Assembly: GCA_029255685.2 (NCBI GenBank)
Contig: CM055318.2
Span: forward strand, 2,237,001 to 2,301,000
Length of the DNA: 64,000 nt
Source of the DNA: Silene conica
Taxonomy: Eukaryota; Streptophyta; Magnoliopsida; Caryophyllales; Caryophyllaceae
Direction: 5' to 3'
Below, piece by piece: positions 11,801-22,600 of the stretch. Each line of letters starts with the position of its first letter. The stretch's first letter is position 1. Below the pieces are notes generated by a model that did no database searches, had not been told where the DNA came from, and worked only from the letters and a program-made list of their open reading frames with translations. The position numbers were made by a program, and so were the translations under genes.

Positions 11801-14800
11801 CGAGAGAGTTATGTATATGGTATGCTTGCTTTTCCGTTACTAGAACTCGGCCTCATGGAGGATGCCGAAAAGGCTTCAAGAACTGCACTTGAGATCAACA
11901 AATTAGACTTTTGGGCGCAACATTGTGTGAGTCATATTTTTAAACAAGGTTCTTCAATAATTTTTTTAGAATTTTTCCGACTGAGCTTTGTCAAGAAACC
12001 AACTCAACCAAAAGCTTAAGCCGATGGTTGGAGTTCCTTGATTCGTTTTATATTCTAACACTCCCCCTCACACGAAGGCCCTTTTTTCTTTTTGGGCTTG
12101 AAGTGTGGGTGCAGGTGGGATTCCCTGGCCTATTCTGATTATCCACTTTAGAATGGAGGGGGGTGGGATTCGAACCCGTGACCTTTGGTCACATGGCTCT
12201 GATACCGTGTCAAGAAACCAACTCAACCAAAAGCTTAAGCCGATGGTTGGAGTTCCTTGATTCGTTTTATATTCTAACAAGCTTTGATTCCTTTATCTAG
12301 CTGTACTGTTAGCCTTCCTTTGTACGTTTTCTCGTGTCATCTGCCAGTGTGATGAGTTGTCTGAAAATTTACGGAAGCAGGTTCTTGAAGGACAGTTTTA
12401 AGTACTCCATAATAGATGATTTTTAACTATTAAATCAAAACGGCTTATTAAGCTGTGGTTTTGTGATGTCGATGCAATTCGCAGCACAACATTTAGCATA
12501 GTTCAACTGGAAACAGCCTTGCTGTGTGTTCAACACAGTGTAGCTGGCACTTGGGTAATGTTATATATCATAGAGAATTTCTTAAAAGTTTTCCCGTCGT
12601 ATATAAATTTCTGGATGGCGTAGGTAACATGCTGCAAATTCGAAGATGCCATGTAGACTGATTCATTTGCTTCTGTTATTTCAGCTGTGCCATGTTCTGC
12701 AGTTTGAATGTCGTTTTGCTGAAGCTGTAAAGTTCATGGAAGAATGCTCTCCTTCATGGGTTTCATGTGCTTCATTTATGTGCGTATTAGCCTTCCCGGC
12801 GTTCCCGCCTATCTATGTTGCAGTACTAGAAAAGTCATTGAGATGTCCGTGTCTTAATGTGAGGTGATCTGTGGTCAATATTTAGGTACACGCACAATTG
12901 GTGGCACGTTGCGTTGTGCTACTTGGAAGGCCATTCTCCCACCGAAAGAGTACTAGATATATATGACTGTTGCATAATGAATGAGCTAGATAAACCCGAT
13001 GCTGCACGTCCAGAGGTTCAGTCATTTTCGCTTTTATAAGATTTTGCTTGCTTCAGTATATATATATATTTTCTCATCATTCTATACCTGCTATAGGTTT
13101 ACGTAAATGCTTTGGGATTGCTGCTGAGATTACATTTACGGGGTGAAATCAGCTCTTCTCGGGATCGCCTGAAGACTCTAGCAGAGCTTTTGATAGATCA
13201 AGTGAGTTATTTGTCGTGTTTTTGTAGAACATTCATAGCAATTTTAACCTGAACAGCATACCATAGAATATGTGCAGGATTTTGTTGCATGTTTTACCCG
13301 TCTTTACTTATTTCAAAATTCTTGTTTTTTTTTCTTACACTCCCGTGACGAGTTAAATACATTCATTGCCATCATAAAATTTCATTTTTTCTATTTTTGC
13401 CATTATAGAATTTTTTTTTCTATTAGTACCCCTCTAAAATTTGTTTTACTTCCCTTAATGCCATTTCATATCCGTTTTACCTGCAATAGCAGGTTACCAT
13501 GCATTATTAGACTTAATTAAGTTCAACAAGTTTTATTTGCGACAGGTATATCGGTCACCAATTTGCGACGGGTCAAATAATATTCACGTAGGTAGATAAG
13601 ACAAAGTAATTTGCTACTTACAATGCACTATGTTTTTGTCTTATATATCACTCATGATTAATAGTTGACCCGCACTTGCGACGGATATGCCCGTCACAAA
13701 TCAGTTGATTTAGGAATTGAAAAGGGATTGACGCAGGTTGGGGCTTTGTTTAACATTGTACGCAGAAATCTGCAGAAAACAATTGATTTATCAAAGAGTC
13801 TTGCTGAAGATGGATATTATGCGTCACAAGCTGAAGACGGATAATATCCCTCTCACAACAATACAGGTGGGAGAACAAGTGGGGCTAAATGGAACATTTC
13901 ACATATTTGACCCGTCGCAAATTTGTGACGGATATACCTGTCGCAAATAAAACTTGTTGAACTTAATTAAGTCTAATAATGCTTGGTAACCTGCTATTGC
14001 AGGTAAAACAGATATGAAATGACATTGAGTGAAGTAAAACAAATTTTAGAGGGGTACTAATAGAAAAAAAAATCTATAATGGCAAAAATAGAAAAAATGA
14101 AATTTTATATTGGCAATGAATGTATTTAACTCCTCCCGTGACATGCCACATAAGGGAAAAGTACTTGGAAATTAGAATGACTGAGTTGCTTTAATTGATG
14201 TATATGGCTATTAATAGAAATATTAATAATAGTTGGGCCTCAACCATCGCCTAAAGGTTTTGGTTGAGACGGTTCATCTATCATGGTATCAGAACCAGTG
14301 TGACCAAAAGTCACGGGTTCGAATCCTGGCAACCTCAAAACCCCTCGAAAACTCACGAAGTGGAAACCCTGCACACGGTATTGGGGCCTGTGCAAACTAA
14401 CCACTCTTCAAGCCCAATGGGCATTCGAGTGAGGGAGCTCGCCTTAAGGGTTCAGAAACAGCTTATTTATGTTGTATAGGTATAGATAGCCGTGTACTGA
14501 AGAAGTGACGATGACTTAGAGATTGTTTCAGTCTTATTCTGATGGTACATTCATCGGAACATGTACATTAACTAATCTTCACCGTTTCCTGCACATGTTT
14601 AGGCAGTCTGGTTTTCAGAGTGGCAGCTTGATTTATTCATATTATGGGCATTAGCGAGTACTGATCACCTTCCTGCAGCGCAACAGTTGCTTGACGGTTT
14701 GAGAGTCAGGTAAGAATTTGGTGGCTAATGTTGTCCTCCATTCATTATCATATTTGCTGAACTTTCTCGCTCTGCAGAGTTTCCAATATGAACGAGAAGA

Positions 14801-16001
14801 AACGGAAGCTGATGCAAAGAGGACTCTCTGTATGTCGTTCTCCTGTTCCATTTTCCCTTATAGCTTTGCTGCTTGAATAATATCCGGTTAATTAAGAAGT
14901 AATTGTTTGTTCAGCTAGCAGAAGCGTTATACGAGTATGGTACGGGTAACGACAAGCAAGCACTACAGTTATTTGGCGCTGATTTTGATGCTAATGACTG
15001 CAAGGTATCTCCGGAATCCATTGTTTCAGCATAATATCCATGACTAAGAACCATGGTTTTAAATCTCATGCCGATACGATATGACTCGGTCGAGTTGTAT
15101 CGGATTTTCACTCTACCGATACAAGATATCGCCCGAGAACTCACCGAGATTCACCGTGATCCGTCCGCGGTGGCTGATTAAGGTCCCTGCCACAACTTCG
15201 ACCAATACCGAGATTTAAAACCATGCTAAGAACAATCCTCTGACGTTAACAGCGGTTAACAGTGCTAAAAAAATGTTTTTTTTACGTCTTGATGGTTTCC
15301 GTGTCCTGGGATAGGCAATAGGAGCGTCTGAGGAGCAACTCGACGTGTTCAACGAAGTATGGTACACGTTGCTCCTGAACACCGGACAAGCTGAAAAAGG
15401 TTCGACTTCATTCTTACAATCTTACCAACAATCAACTATTCTATGATCAAGATTATTACCGTTCAATAACATGACGCGTGATGTGTGCAATTGGCAGTGA
15501 TCGAGGTCATTGAGAGACGACTTCAGAAAAGAGACGGTGTACCCTTTCTCTGGCGTCTACTGGTACGTGTCTCTACTACTACTAAATGGGTCGACACGAA
15601 CACAACACGATATTTAATTGGGTCGGGTTTGGGTTGTGGCCTAATGACCCATTTATGTAAATGGGCTCTTACCGTCTTACAGTCTTAATGACCCAAACCC
15701 GCTAACTTCATTTACATAAATGGTTCGTGTTTAAAGAGCTCAACCCAAACCCGACCCAATTAAATATCGTGTCGTGTTCGTGTCGACTCATTTACATAAA
15801 TGGGTCATTAAGCCTTAACCCAAACCCGCTAACTTCTCGAAGAGAATTTGTGCGAGCGTAATAGAAGATAACTTCATTTTTCTTTATTTTTTTCTGTTGA
15901 TGGTTGTATTTCAGGAGAAAGGTTACATGACGGTTGGAAGGAAGGAAGCTACGACTGCAGCCGAGAAGGCGAACTATCTCGAGAATTCCTTCTTTAAATA
16001 G
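8867..16001 (+). CDS. Tetratricopeptide repeat protein 38 (TTC38)-like
   Basis: Fourteen exons: 8867-8965, 9163-9315, 10392-10490, 11583-11684, 11783-11926, 12685-12779, 12886-13015, 13097-13201, 14603-14709, 14778-14829, 14915-15004, 15315-15399, 15498-15562 and 15915-16001. Every join is GT-AG and keeps frame, giving 470 aa, close to the usual TTC38 length (~470). Recognisable segments are YVYGMLAFPLLELGLMEDAE with FWAQHCLCHVLQFECRFAEA (TPR helices), HNWWHVALCYLEG (the conserved HNxWH motif of the family), GVPFLWRLLE and a charged C-terminus. The family is a soluble TPR-like solenoid of undetermined function, with homologues in bacteria and animals. Introns 2, 3, 5, 8 and 13 hold repeats or transposons. 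From memory the Arabidopsis counterpart is AT1G27110. Confidence 0.92.
9385..10300 (+). repeat. SINE-derived minisatellite in TPR intron 2 (~92-108-bp unit, 9 copies)
   Basis: Nine copies carry GACACAAGGGTAAGACTGCA, CATCTGACCCCTTGCCTCGA and AATTGGCTCGAGCCATTGAG. The AAATTGGCT anchor recurs near 9449, 9549, 9642, 9750, 9844, 9951, 10043, 10138 and 10230, with a decayed tenth copy near 10308. The leading edge (GGAAACAGCCTCTTTGTGTT, near 9376) and the GGTAAGACTGCATACATCTG core match the 3' region of Au-type SINEs as I remember them. Long minus-strand open frames across the array are chance frames created by the periodicity. Confidence 0.92.
11165..11399 (+). mobile_element. Tourist-like (PIF/Harbinger) MITE in TPR intron 3
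   Basis: 235 bp with terminal inverted repeats GGCCCTGTTCTTTTCGGCT / AGCCAGAAAGAACAGGGTC, flanked by TTA on both sides (3-bp target duplication). The interior is AT-rich with TTGAATT/AATTGAA motifs. A related copy lies at 39090-39309. Confidence 0.85.
11989..12279 (-). mobile_element. TRIM/SMART mini-LTR retrotransposon in TPR intron 5
   Basis: 291 bp with two identical 72-bp LTRs (11989-12060 and 12208-12279) that read TG...CA on the minus strand. They are flanked by a perfect 5-bp duplication AGCTT. Next to the 5' LTR (minus strand) is CGGTATCAGAGCC, one base off the initiator-Met-tRNA primer site. Before the 3' LTR is a purine tract GTGTGAGGGGGAG. The internal region has no coding capacity but contains GGTTCGAATCC, a Pol III B-box match. 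Identical LTRs suggest a recent insertion. It must move with proteins from another LTR element. Confidence 0.93.
13350..14132. mobile_element. TIR-type Mutator-like element in TPR intron 8
   Basis: 783 bp with near-perfect inverted arms of about 200 bp (left about 13350-13550, right about 13928-14132), beginning GAGTTAAATACATTCATTGC. It is flanked by a perfect 10-bp duplication CTCCCGTGAC. Long TIRs plus a 9-10-bp duplication point to the Mutator superfamily. The ~380-bp centre contains GACGG-type MITE sequence and no transposase, so it is non-autonomous. A transcript through the intron could form a long hairpin. Confidence 0.88.
14209..14450 (+). mobile_element. Truncated TRIM copy in TPR intron 8
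   Basis: A plus-strand member of the family at 51187 and 57697. It has a 5' LTR (about 14209-14283) with GGGCCTCAACCATCGCC, then the primer site TGGTATCAGAACC, then GGTCA/GTCACGGGTTCGAATCC-like sequence and a purine tract GTGAGGGAGC near 14429. The 3' LTR is reduced to about ten bases, so the element is no longer complete. Confidence 0.8.
15588..15838. mobile_element. Fold-back repeat in TPR intron 13
   Basis: The left arm (about 15588-15664) contains CGACACGAACACAACACGAT and AATTGGGTCGGGTTTGGGTT. The right arm (about 15715-15808) contains the reverse complements. The motif AACCCAAACCCGCTAACTTC-like also occurs twice in direct orientation near 15690 and 15820. The termini and target duplication are unclear. 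Its superfamily is not assigned. Confidence 0.65.
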
Positions 16002-16529
16002 CCTGATACCGAACATTTTTTGCTTTTGTTGTATGCTACACTTTTATACTACCAATAAATGCATAATATCGCACATAATATGAACACATACCCATGGTGT
16101 GAGACGGTAAGTCGGTAATTCTTGTGCTGTTTAGTTACCGTCATTCCGCTTCACAGCGTGAATAAAATTTATTGTCGAAGTAAAAGGACGTTGGTGTAAG
16201 ACTGTAAAGACTAAATCTATGGAGCAATATAAAGTCTCCATTCTCCAATTGTGAACCGGGGCATTCAATCACGGACAGTCGGGTTTTCTCTCGAAATAAA
16301 ATTTTATCGGTTAATAAGTAATAGAGAGCGGAAATGGAGAGGATCTTAAATCGGAACGAAAATCACCAATTTTGACTATTGACCATAGAGGAGTGGCTTT
16401 CACGGCACAGTGTTTTTCTTGCATTGAAACATGGACATGTGTTTCACACTCTATTTTCGAACGAGTGTCTCACTTATGTTTTCAAATTCGTTAGTTTTTC
16501 GTAAATCCGTCAAAAACAGTCTCGTATAG

Positions 16530-16800
16530 GTATATTGCAGTAAGTGAATTTTTGAGTTTTTTTATAAAGTTTTTTGAGTTTATTTTTTTTTGGAAAAAAC
16601 TGTAAAAAATCATAATAAAACTCAAAAATTTGAGTTTTTTAAGTTTTTTGAATTTGAGTTATGATAGAAAAAAAAACTAAAATCTAACTTATAAATTTTA
16701 ATATGCTCAAAAAGATACAAATTTGCTCAAAAACACAAAATTTGAGGCAATAAGCTCAAAAAAAAGTACATATATGTCCAAAAAATAAAAAATTAGAGGT
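16530..16800. repeat. AT-rich CTCAAAA/TTTTGAG palindromic segment
   Basis: Dense TTTTTTGAGTTTT and AACTCAAAAA motifs in both orientations. Similar segments occur at about 17635-17835, 37690-38000 and 39850-40160, two of which are bordered by related bases such as AGTAAGTG and ATAATCCACTTACTG. It is probably a decayed fold-back element family. Confidence 0.4.
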
Positions 16801-17361
16801 ACTATATCCGATGGTTCCTTTTTCTCGCTATATTGATATTCATACAAGGGATAAGGGTTTGTTGTTTCTTAGGCATTATGTTTTTTTGTCATATTTGTTT
16901 ATTTAACTCGGTTGTTGTTTTAAACGATTTATATGAGTTTTAGACGGGGAGAAATAATTTATAAATAGTGGTGATTTTACCTATTACCTTAAAAGTAAGT
17001 TCAAAATATTTTTACTTGGATGTCCTTATAAAATCATCTACGTCATTCTATGCATTTAAGTCTAGGTGACCGCCTTCATACTATCTACTCCGTATTACGA
17101 AGTAACTCATTTATACGATAAGAATCTCTCTCTAAAAAAACTTAATATCTAATTCCGTTTTGTGAAAACATGTTAGAAGATATGCAGAAGCGTTTTATGA
17201 GCCAATTAAGTTAGAAATTTTCTGTTGATCAAGAATGTTGTTTATTTAATTTCAATTGTTTTGTGTCCTGTCATTTTTGACATATGTTGTAACTATCATG
17301 AGACTTTTGATCAATGAAACGATTTTTCCCTTTAAAAGTTGATGTAGTAGCTTAGATTTTA

Positions 17362-17620
17362 CTCCCTCCATTCAACTCCATTTGATACATTCACTTTTGG
17401 TACACTATTCACAAACGAACCTTCGATTTCAATTTTCTTCCAATACGTAAGAAAAAATATATTCATGTGTGGTTTTGTTTAATTCGTCTTTACGAGTACA
17501 TTGAAAATATATAATTTTTATAATTTTTACAAATACGTAGCTAAAGATATTAAGCACGTAAAACGTACGTTGGCAAACGTGAAAAAGGTAAATGTATTGA
17601 ATGGAAAAAAATGGAGGGAG
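17362..17620. mobile_element. Stowaway-like MITE
   Basis: 259 bp between TA dinucleotides. It starts CTCCCTCCATTCAA and ends with the inverted TTGAATGG...ATGGAGGGAG. These are the classic Stowaway (Tc1/mariner) termini and TA target. Confidence 0.88.
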
Positions 17621-18788
17621 TATTTGTTATTGAGTTTATGAGCGGTTTTTTTGAAACTTTAAAAGATTATAAGTTACATTTTAATTTCGCCATCACTAAT
17701 TTAAATTTAATTGAGTTTATATGAAATATTTTCAAATTATATCTAATTTTTTAAGTTTAATGTTTAAATGAATAAACTCAAAAACTATAAAAACAAAAAA
17801 AAAACTCGAAAACTTTATTATAATGCCCAAGTACCCAACAACTAAAAACGAGTGGTAAAGTGGTAATATACTGGATGTATAATCATAACTTTCAGCTCAT
17901 CATATTATTATACTAATCAACTTTAGTTATCATTAATGTAACCGTTGGAGTTGTGTCTCATAGTCAATCAAATTTATTATTACTAATTTTAAATAACTTT
18001 ATATTATTATATAAATTTCACCCAAGTTGTAACCACTAGACTTCATCCTTACGGGCAATATATAATTCTATTATTTAACTTTTAATATAAAAGATACGTT
18101 TATTTAAAACTTAAAATAGAAATTATTCCATAACACTCGTATTCAAATAAAGAAATTAAAACAATGACTTTATTTTATTCTTCCTTATATATACACGATT
18201 CGGTAAAGTTATGTCAATTCGATCAGTTTTCACCCAAAAACGATACTAGTAGTTAGAGAAAAAGGGTTTAAATGTTTAATCAAGGGTTCTCATATCTCCG
18301 AGTTGTCTTAAAAGGTTGAGACTATTGAGAATGTAGATCGTTTTAGTATGAATACATTTAATTAAAATATTCCTCAAATAATTCTAAAAAAAGAAGTATA
18401 ACATATAACGCTATAAATTTATAATATCATCGAAAATTAAATACATCCGAGTAATAATGTAAATCTTGTACTTCATTACATTATACGGAGTATCACTTTC
18501 CGATACAATCATTTTTCTCATAAATAGGATCGGAGTAGCTCTTAAAATATACTATGAACAAATATATACTTTGAATCTATCAATAAATAAATACTTTGAA
18601 TATACAATGTTGCAAAATCAATTTTTGCAACAAAGACATCATATTTTAAAAAAAAAAATAGAAAAATCAATAGAATAACTATTACTCAATTTTAATTTTT
18701 AGGTCAATTATATTGAATTCTATCTAATTAAGTAGTATTTGTAATCCCCTCATTTCGGTCAATAATTTACATTTACTTTATTTTTCCA

Positions 18789-19273
18789 TCACATATCTAC
18801 TAAAAAAATTAACACATTTCAAAATTTGTCCGCTTAAATTTCCCGACTAAGTAATAGTATGCTGCTACACAACATTTATTTCCTAATAATTAGTGTTCCC
18901 TACCTACATTTATTTTATTAAACAATACTAATCTCCTAATTAATTTTATTACATCAATCTTTCATTGACTTTTACATAAATAAAGCTAATAAAATATTCA
19001 TATACATATGCAAATTTTGTAACTTCTCAAAATAAATTCAAACTACATTAGTTTAATTAATTGCGATATTCTGTAAATACCCTGCATTACTAATCTCCTA
19101 ATTAATTTTATTACATCGATCATTATTTAACTTTTATATAAATAAAGCTAATAAAATATTCATATAAATTACATATGCAAATTTTGTAACTTCTCAAAAT
19201 GAATTTAAATTACATTAGTTTATTAATTGCGATATTCTGTAAATACTCTGCTTTTACACGGGTAGTATAGTAA
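18789..19273 (+). mobile_element. Decayed Helitron-like element with internal duplication
   Basis: It starts TCACATATCTACTAAAAAAA after an A. The 3' end TTTTACACGGGTAGTATAGTAA is followed by T, which resembles a worn hairpin plus terminal tetranucleotide. Inside, about 155 bp is present twice in tandem (about 18931-19083 and 19088-19240; CTCCTAATTAATTTTATTAC). Start and end resemble the element at 38048-38425. The terminal CTRR is not intact. Confidence 0.4.
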
Positions 19274-19647
19274 TTTATAAATAAAGTAAACGTAAATCAT
19301 TCACGGAAATCGAGAAGTAGCCATTTCTTTAGACCATAAACTCATAAGCACCATCTCGAAACTTTTGACAATAGAGAATTACCACGATATAACCTCGAAG
19401 TTTCAAGTCAACTCCCTTTGGTAAAACTATTCGTCTTTTTTAATTATTTCCATAATAAATCCACAATTAAACACACATATATATTATATTATATATCACC
19501 ATTTCTCATTACAAATTCCATAACAACAAGCAACCAAAACACAACCCCCAACAAACTTCATTTTAACCTCATCTCACCTTTCACACATTTCCGTTTCATA
19601 TTGTACATTACACGGGTATTAAATCTAGTTATTATTATCCATTTTGG

Positions 19648-22600
19648 ATGGATATGCTTATGAAGACCGGAGCAGTTAAACTCCGGAGCCACCTAGAAAA
19701 ATACTTAGTAGGCGACGAAGACAGAGAAACCGTTCGACAAAGTCGAAACGGGTCATCTAAACGAGCGATATGGATAGTCGAACCATGTCCAAAAAACCCG
19801 GACGCAATCAAGCTCAAAAACTTACAATCGGGTTTATACTTAACAGCTTCGGATACTCCGTTTCTGTTAGGAATGACGGGTAGACGGGTGGTGCAATTGT
19901 CGATATTTGACCCGACCCGAGTAGAGTGGGAACCGATAAGTGACGGGTTTCAAGTTAAGTTTAGGAGTACAAAAGATAAAGGTAAATATTTGAGAGGAAA
20001 TGGTGGGACCCCACCATGGAGAAATTCTGTTACTCATGATTCGCCTCTTACGGGTGGGACGTATAATTGGGTGCTTTGGGATATTGAAAATGTTTCGTTA
20101 ATGGAAGTCGGGTCATTTTCGGATGGGTTGTCGAATTTATCGAGTTTTAATTCGGTTTTTTCGGATGAGCTTGATGGGTCGTCGTCCTACCCGGTTTCTC
20201 CTATGTCTGTTATTTCCGCTTCGTCTTCGTTTTCTGGCCGGAAGGTATGTTATCACCGATTAGTCTCTCTTAAAATGGATATAACCGTTTAAAATGAGTT
20301 AAATACACTTCACTTGCATAAATATGATACGCCTTCCGAGTCGGAGTGTTGGTTCTTATTTCCTTTTTTATGCGAGTTTAGTGATGATTCCTCTTTTCCT
20401 CTATAGTAAGCTTTTTGTGGTCCAAAATCAATTTAATGTGGTGTAAGTTGTTTTTCCTTATTTTTTTGCAAAAAGCAAAGGAACCAACACTCGACTCGGA
20501 GGGAGTATGTTTGCTTATATTTAGGCATTTTTTTGTCTTATATGATAATGGTAGCTATTTAACCCGTTTGAAACTTAAACTGAATAGTATGTATCCTAAT
20601 TCTATTCATTAAGTCGTCTCTAGTTTTTACTTTCTTAGAACTTTAAAGAAGATTGTTTCGTGTCTCGAAAATAAACTAGTAGATAACCCTGATCAACACG
20701 GAAAATAAAATTAACGAGTAATAGTTGTTTCTATTAGACTTTTGCGATAAGATACATAAACCAAACAAAGTAGATAAGATGTAGAGTTTGATTGTTTGAA
20801 TGACATATAAATTCTCAAAATCGCAAAAGAGACGTTTTCAATTGGTACACCGTACATGTAAGTATGTAACATGTCCATTGATTACGAAATGAACCAACAT
20901 TCTTTATTATAAGAAATGAAGCGGATTCATTTTCTTTCGCGTTAAGCCATGCTAGTCACTTGTGCGATATTTATTATAGGTTATCGTCGAATAATTAGCT
21001 AACATATTTGTCACAAAGGAGACCTCCTATTTATTGTATAGGCTATAAGTCTATAAAAGTACAATTAATCACTTATTGAATGATTGATAACTACCAATTA
21101 AGTAGAAGACGTAGAATGTGAATGTGTCCAAACTTAGAACACCAAATATTTAGAATTAATTAATTAGCAAAGCATGTGGCTTGCCCTTCTGTCGATATGG
21201 TGGCATGGAAGTTAGTTGCGAAAATCTTCAAATTTAGTAGATAGTGGACAGTGGTGAACTGACAATCTAACTACACAAATTCCAGGCTACGACGGTGGCA
21301 CATACGATCAATAAAAAAGTAATCACACTTTAATAAGTAACAATTCCTTTTAATTAAATAGTGACCATCTTTTATGTTTAAAAAATGATCTATTTTTCAA
21401 AAGTGGTCATTATTTATAAAAAAGTGGTAACTTTTTACCACAAACACATTTTGCATAAAACACGGGATGAGACCGTCGTGTAAAAAAACTACTGATCTAA
21501 CTAACCAATTACGTTCTTTTACAGAGCGGTCTGTTTTACTTGTGACGGTCATAAATTTGTCATTTTTCATAATTTTTTCATTTGCACTTTTCAGGTCTCG
21601 TGTCACTTACAAGTTTGTTTTATATTACAAGTTTGTAACGAATTTAGACTTTTAAAAATGAGAATTTATTTTGTGCTCGATGGACAAGTTAGGTGCAAAT
21701 TTACATGCAATTTTAATGCCCACTGCTACCTCGTGACATTTATTTTGGCCAATGTCCGTATTTGTTTTAGAGGAAAGGCAATGGTTGTTGCCAATAAAAT
21801 AAGCGTATTCACCATATATATACATTTTGACAAATTATCATATTTACTGTGTATTTTTTATTTGTAATAAGTGATGTGTCAGGATGCGTATGAACCGAGA
21901 CCAAAAAAATTAGGGTTGATGATCCGTACTGTCTAATTTTTGGTGTAATTATTAGTTTTTTGTTTATAGGGTGAAATGAGAGTATGAGACACGTCTTATG
22001 ATTAACTCGTACAATTTAAGAAAAAGAAGATTCAGACCTGTTTCTCAATCTTTACAATTAATAAGTGAAGATATTTTCGATATTCATATTAGGAATGCAT
22101 TAAATTATTTAGTATATGTTTTGATCATGTAATTGAGATTAATGCATTTATATGTTTTGATCATGTAATTGAGATAACGCATTGATATGTTTGAGCATGT
22201 AATTAATACTTAAAGGTCTTAATCACTCAATTTAATCACGGAATCGTATAAGACAGACGGTTATGACATGTAAACAAAGATGACACACAACAAGTTACAT
22301 GTCTGCTTACGTAAATCCGTTTCTCAAACTTTTCAGCTTCTAAGTTCCCCAAAAATCCCGAATAGTCAATCTACTTGTTATTATCATAAGCTTGTAATCT
22401 CTTACAACCTTCTCTTATTTGCCTTTCTTCCTTGTCTTCTCACTTATAAGCGTGTCCCATGACCCATATCACAAACTTATGTCGAATTTAACCTGTTATT
22501 TGTAAATCGTCTGTCTTACTTATTACGATCACAAGCTTGTAATCTCTCACAACTTTCTCTTATTTGCCTTTCTTCCTTGTCTTCTCACTTATAAGCGTGT

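Larger units (their letters stand above)
16002..19647. other. AT-rich intergenic region, TPR gene to DUF569 gene
   Basis: Contains the TPR gene's 3' flank, an AT-rich TTGAG/CTCAA palindromic segment, a Stowaway MITE and a Helitron-like element with an internal duplication (listed separately). No coding frame is supportable. The last ~180 bases before 19648 carry CATATATATTATATTATATA near 19475, a possible core promoter for the DUF569 gene. Confidence 0.6.

Noticed and set aside
12500..12560. Second Au-like SINE fragment (GGAAACAGCCTTGCTGTGTG)
   Set aside because: The match is too short and lacks the diagnostic core, so it was not listed.
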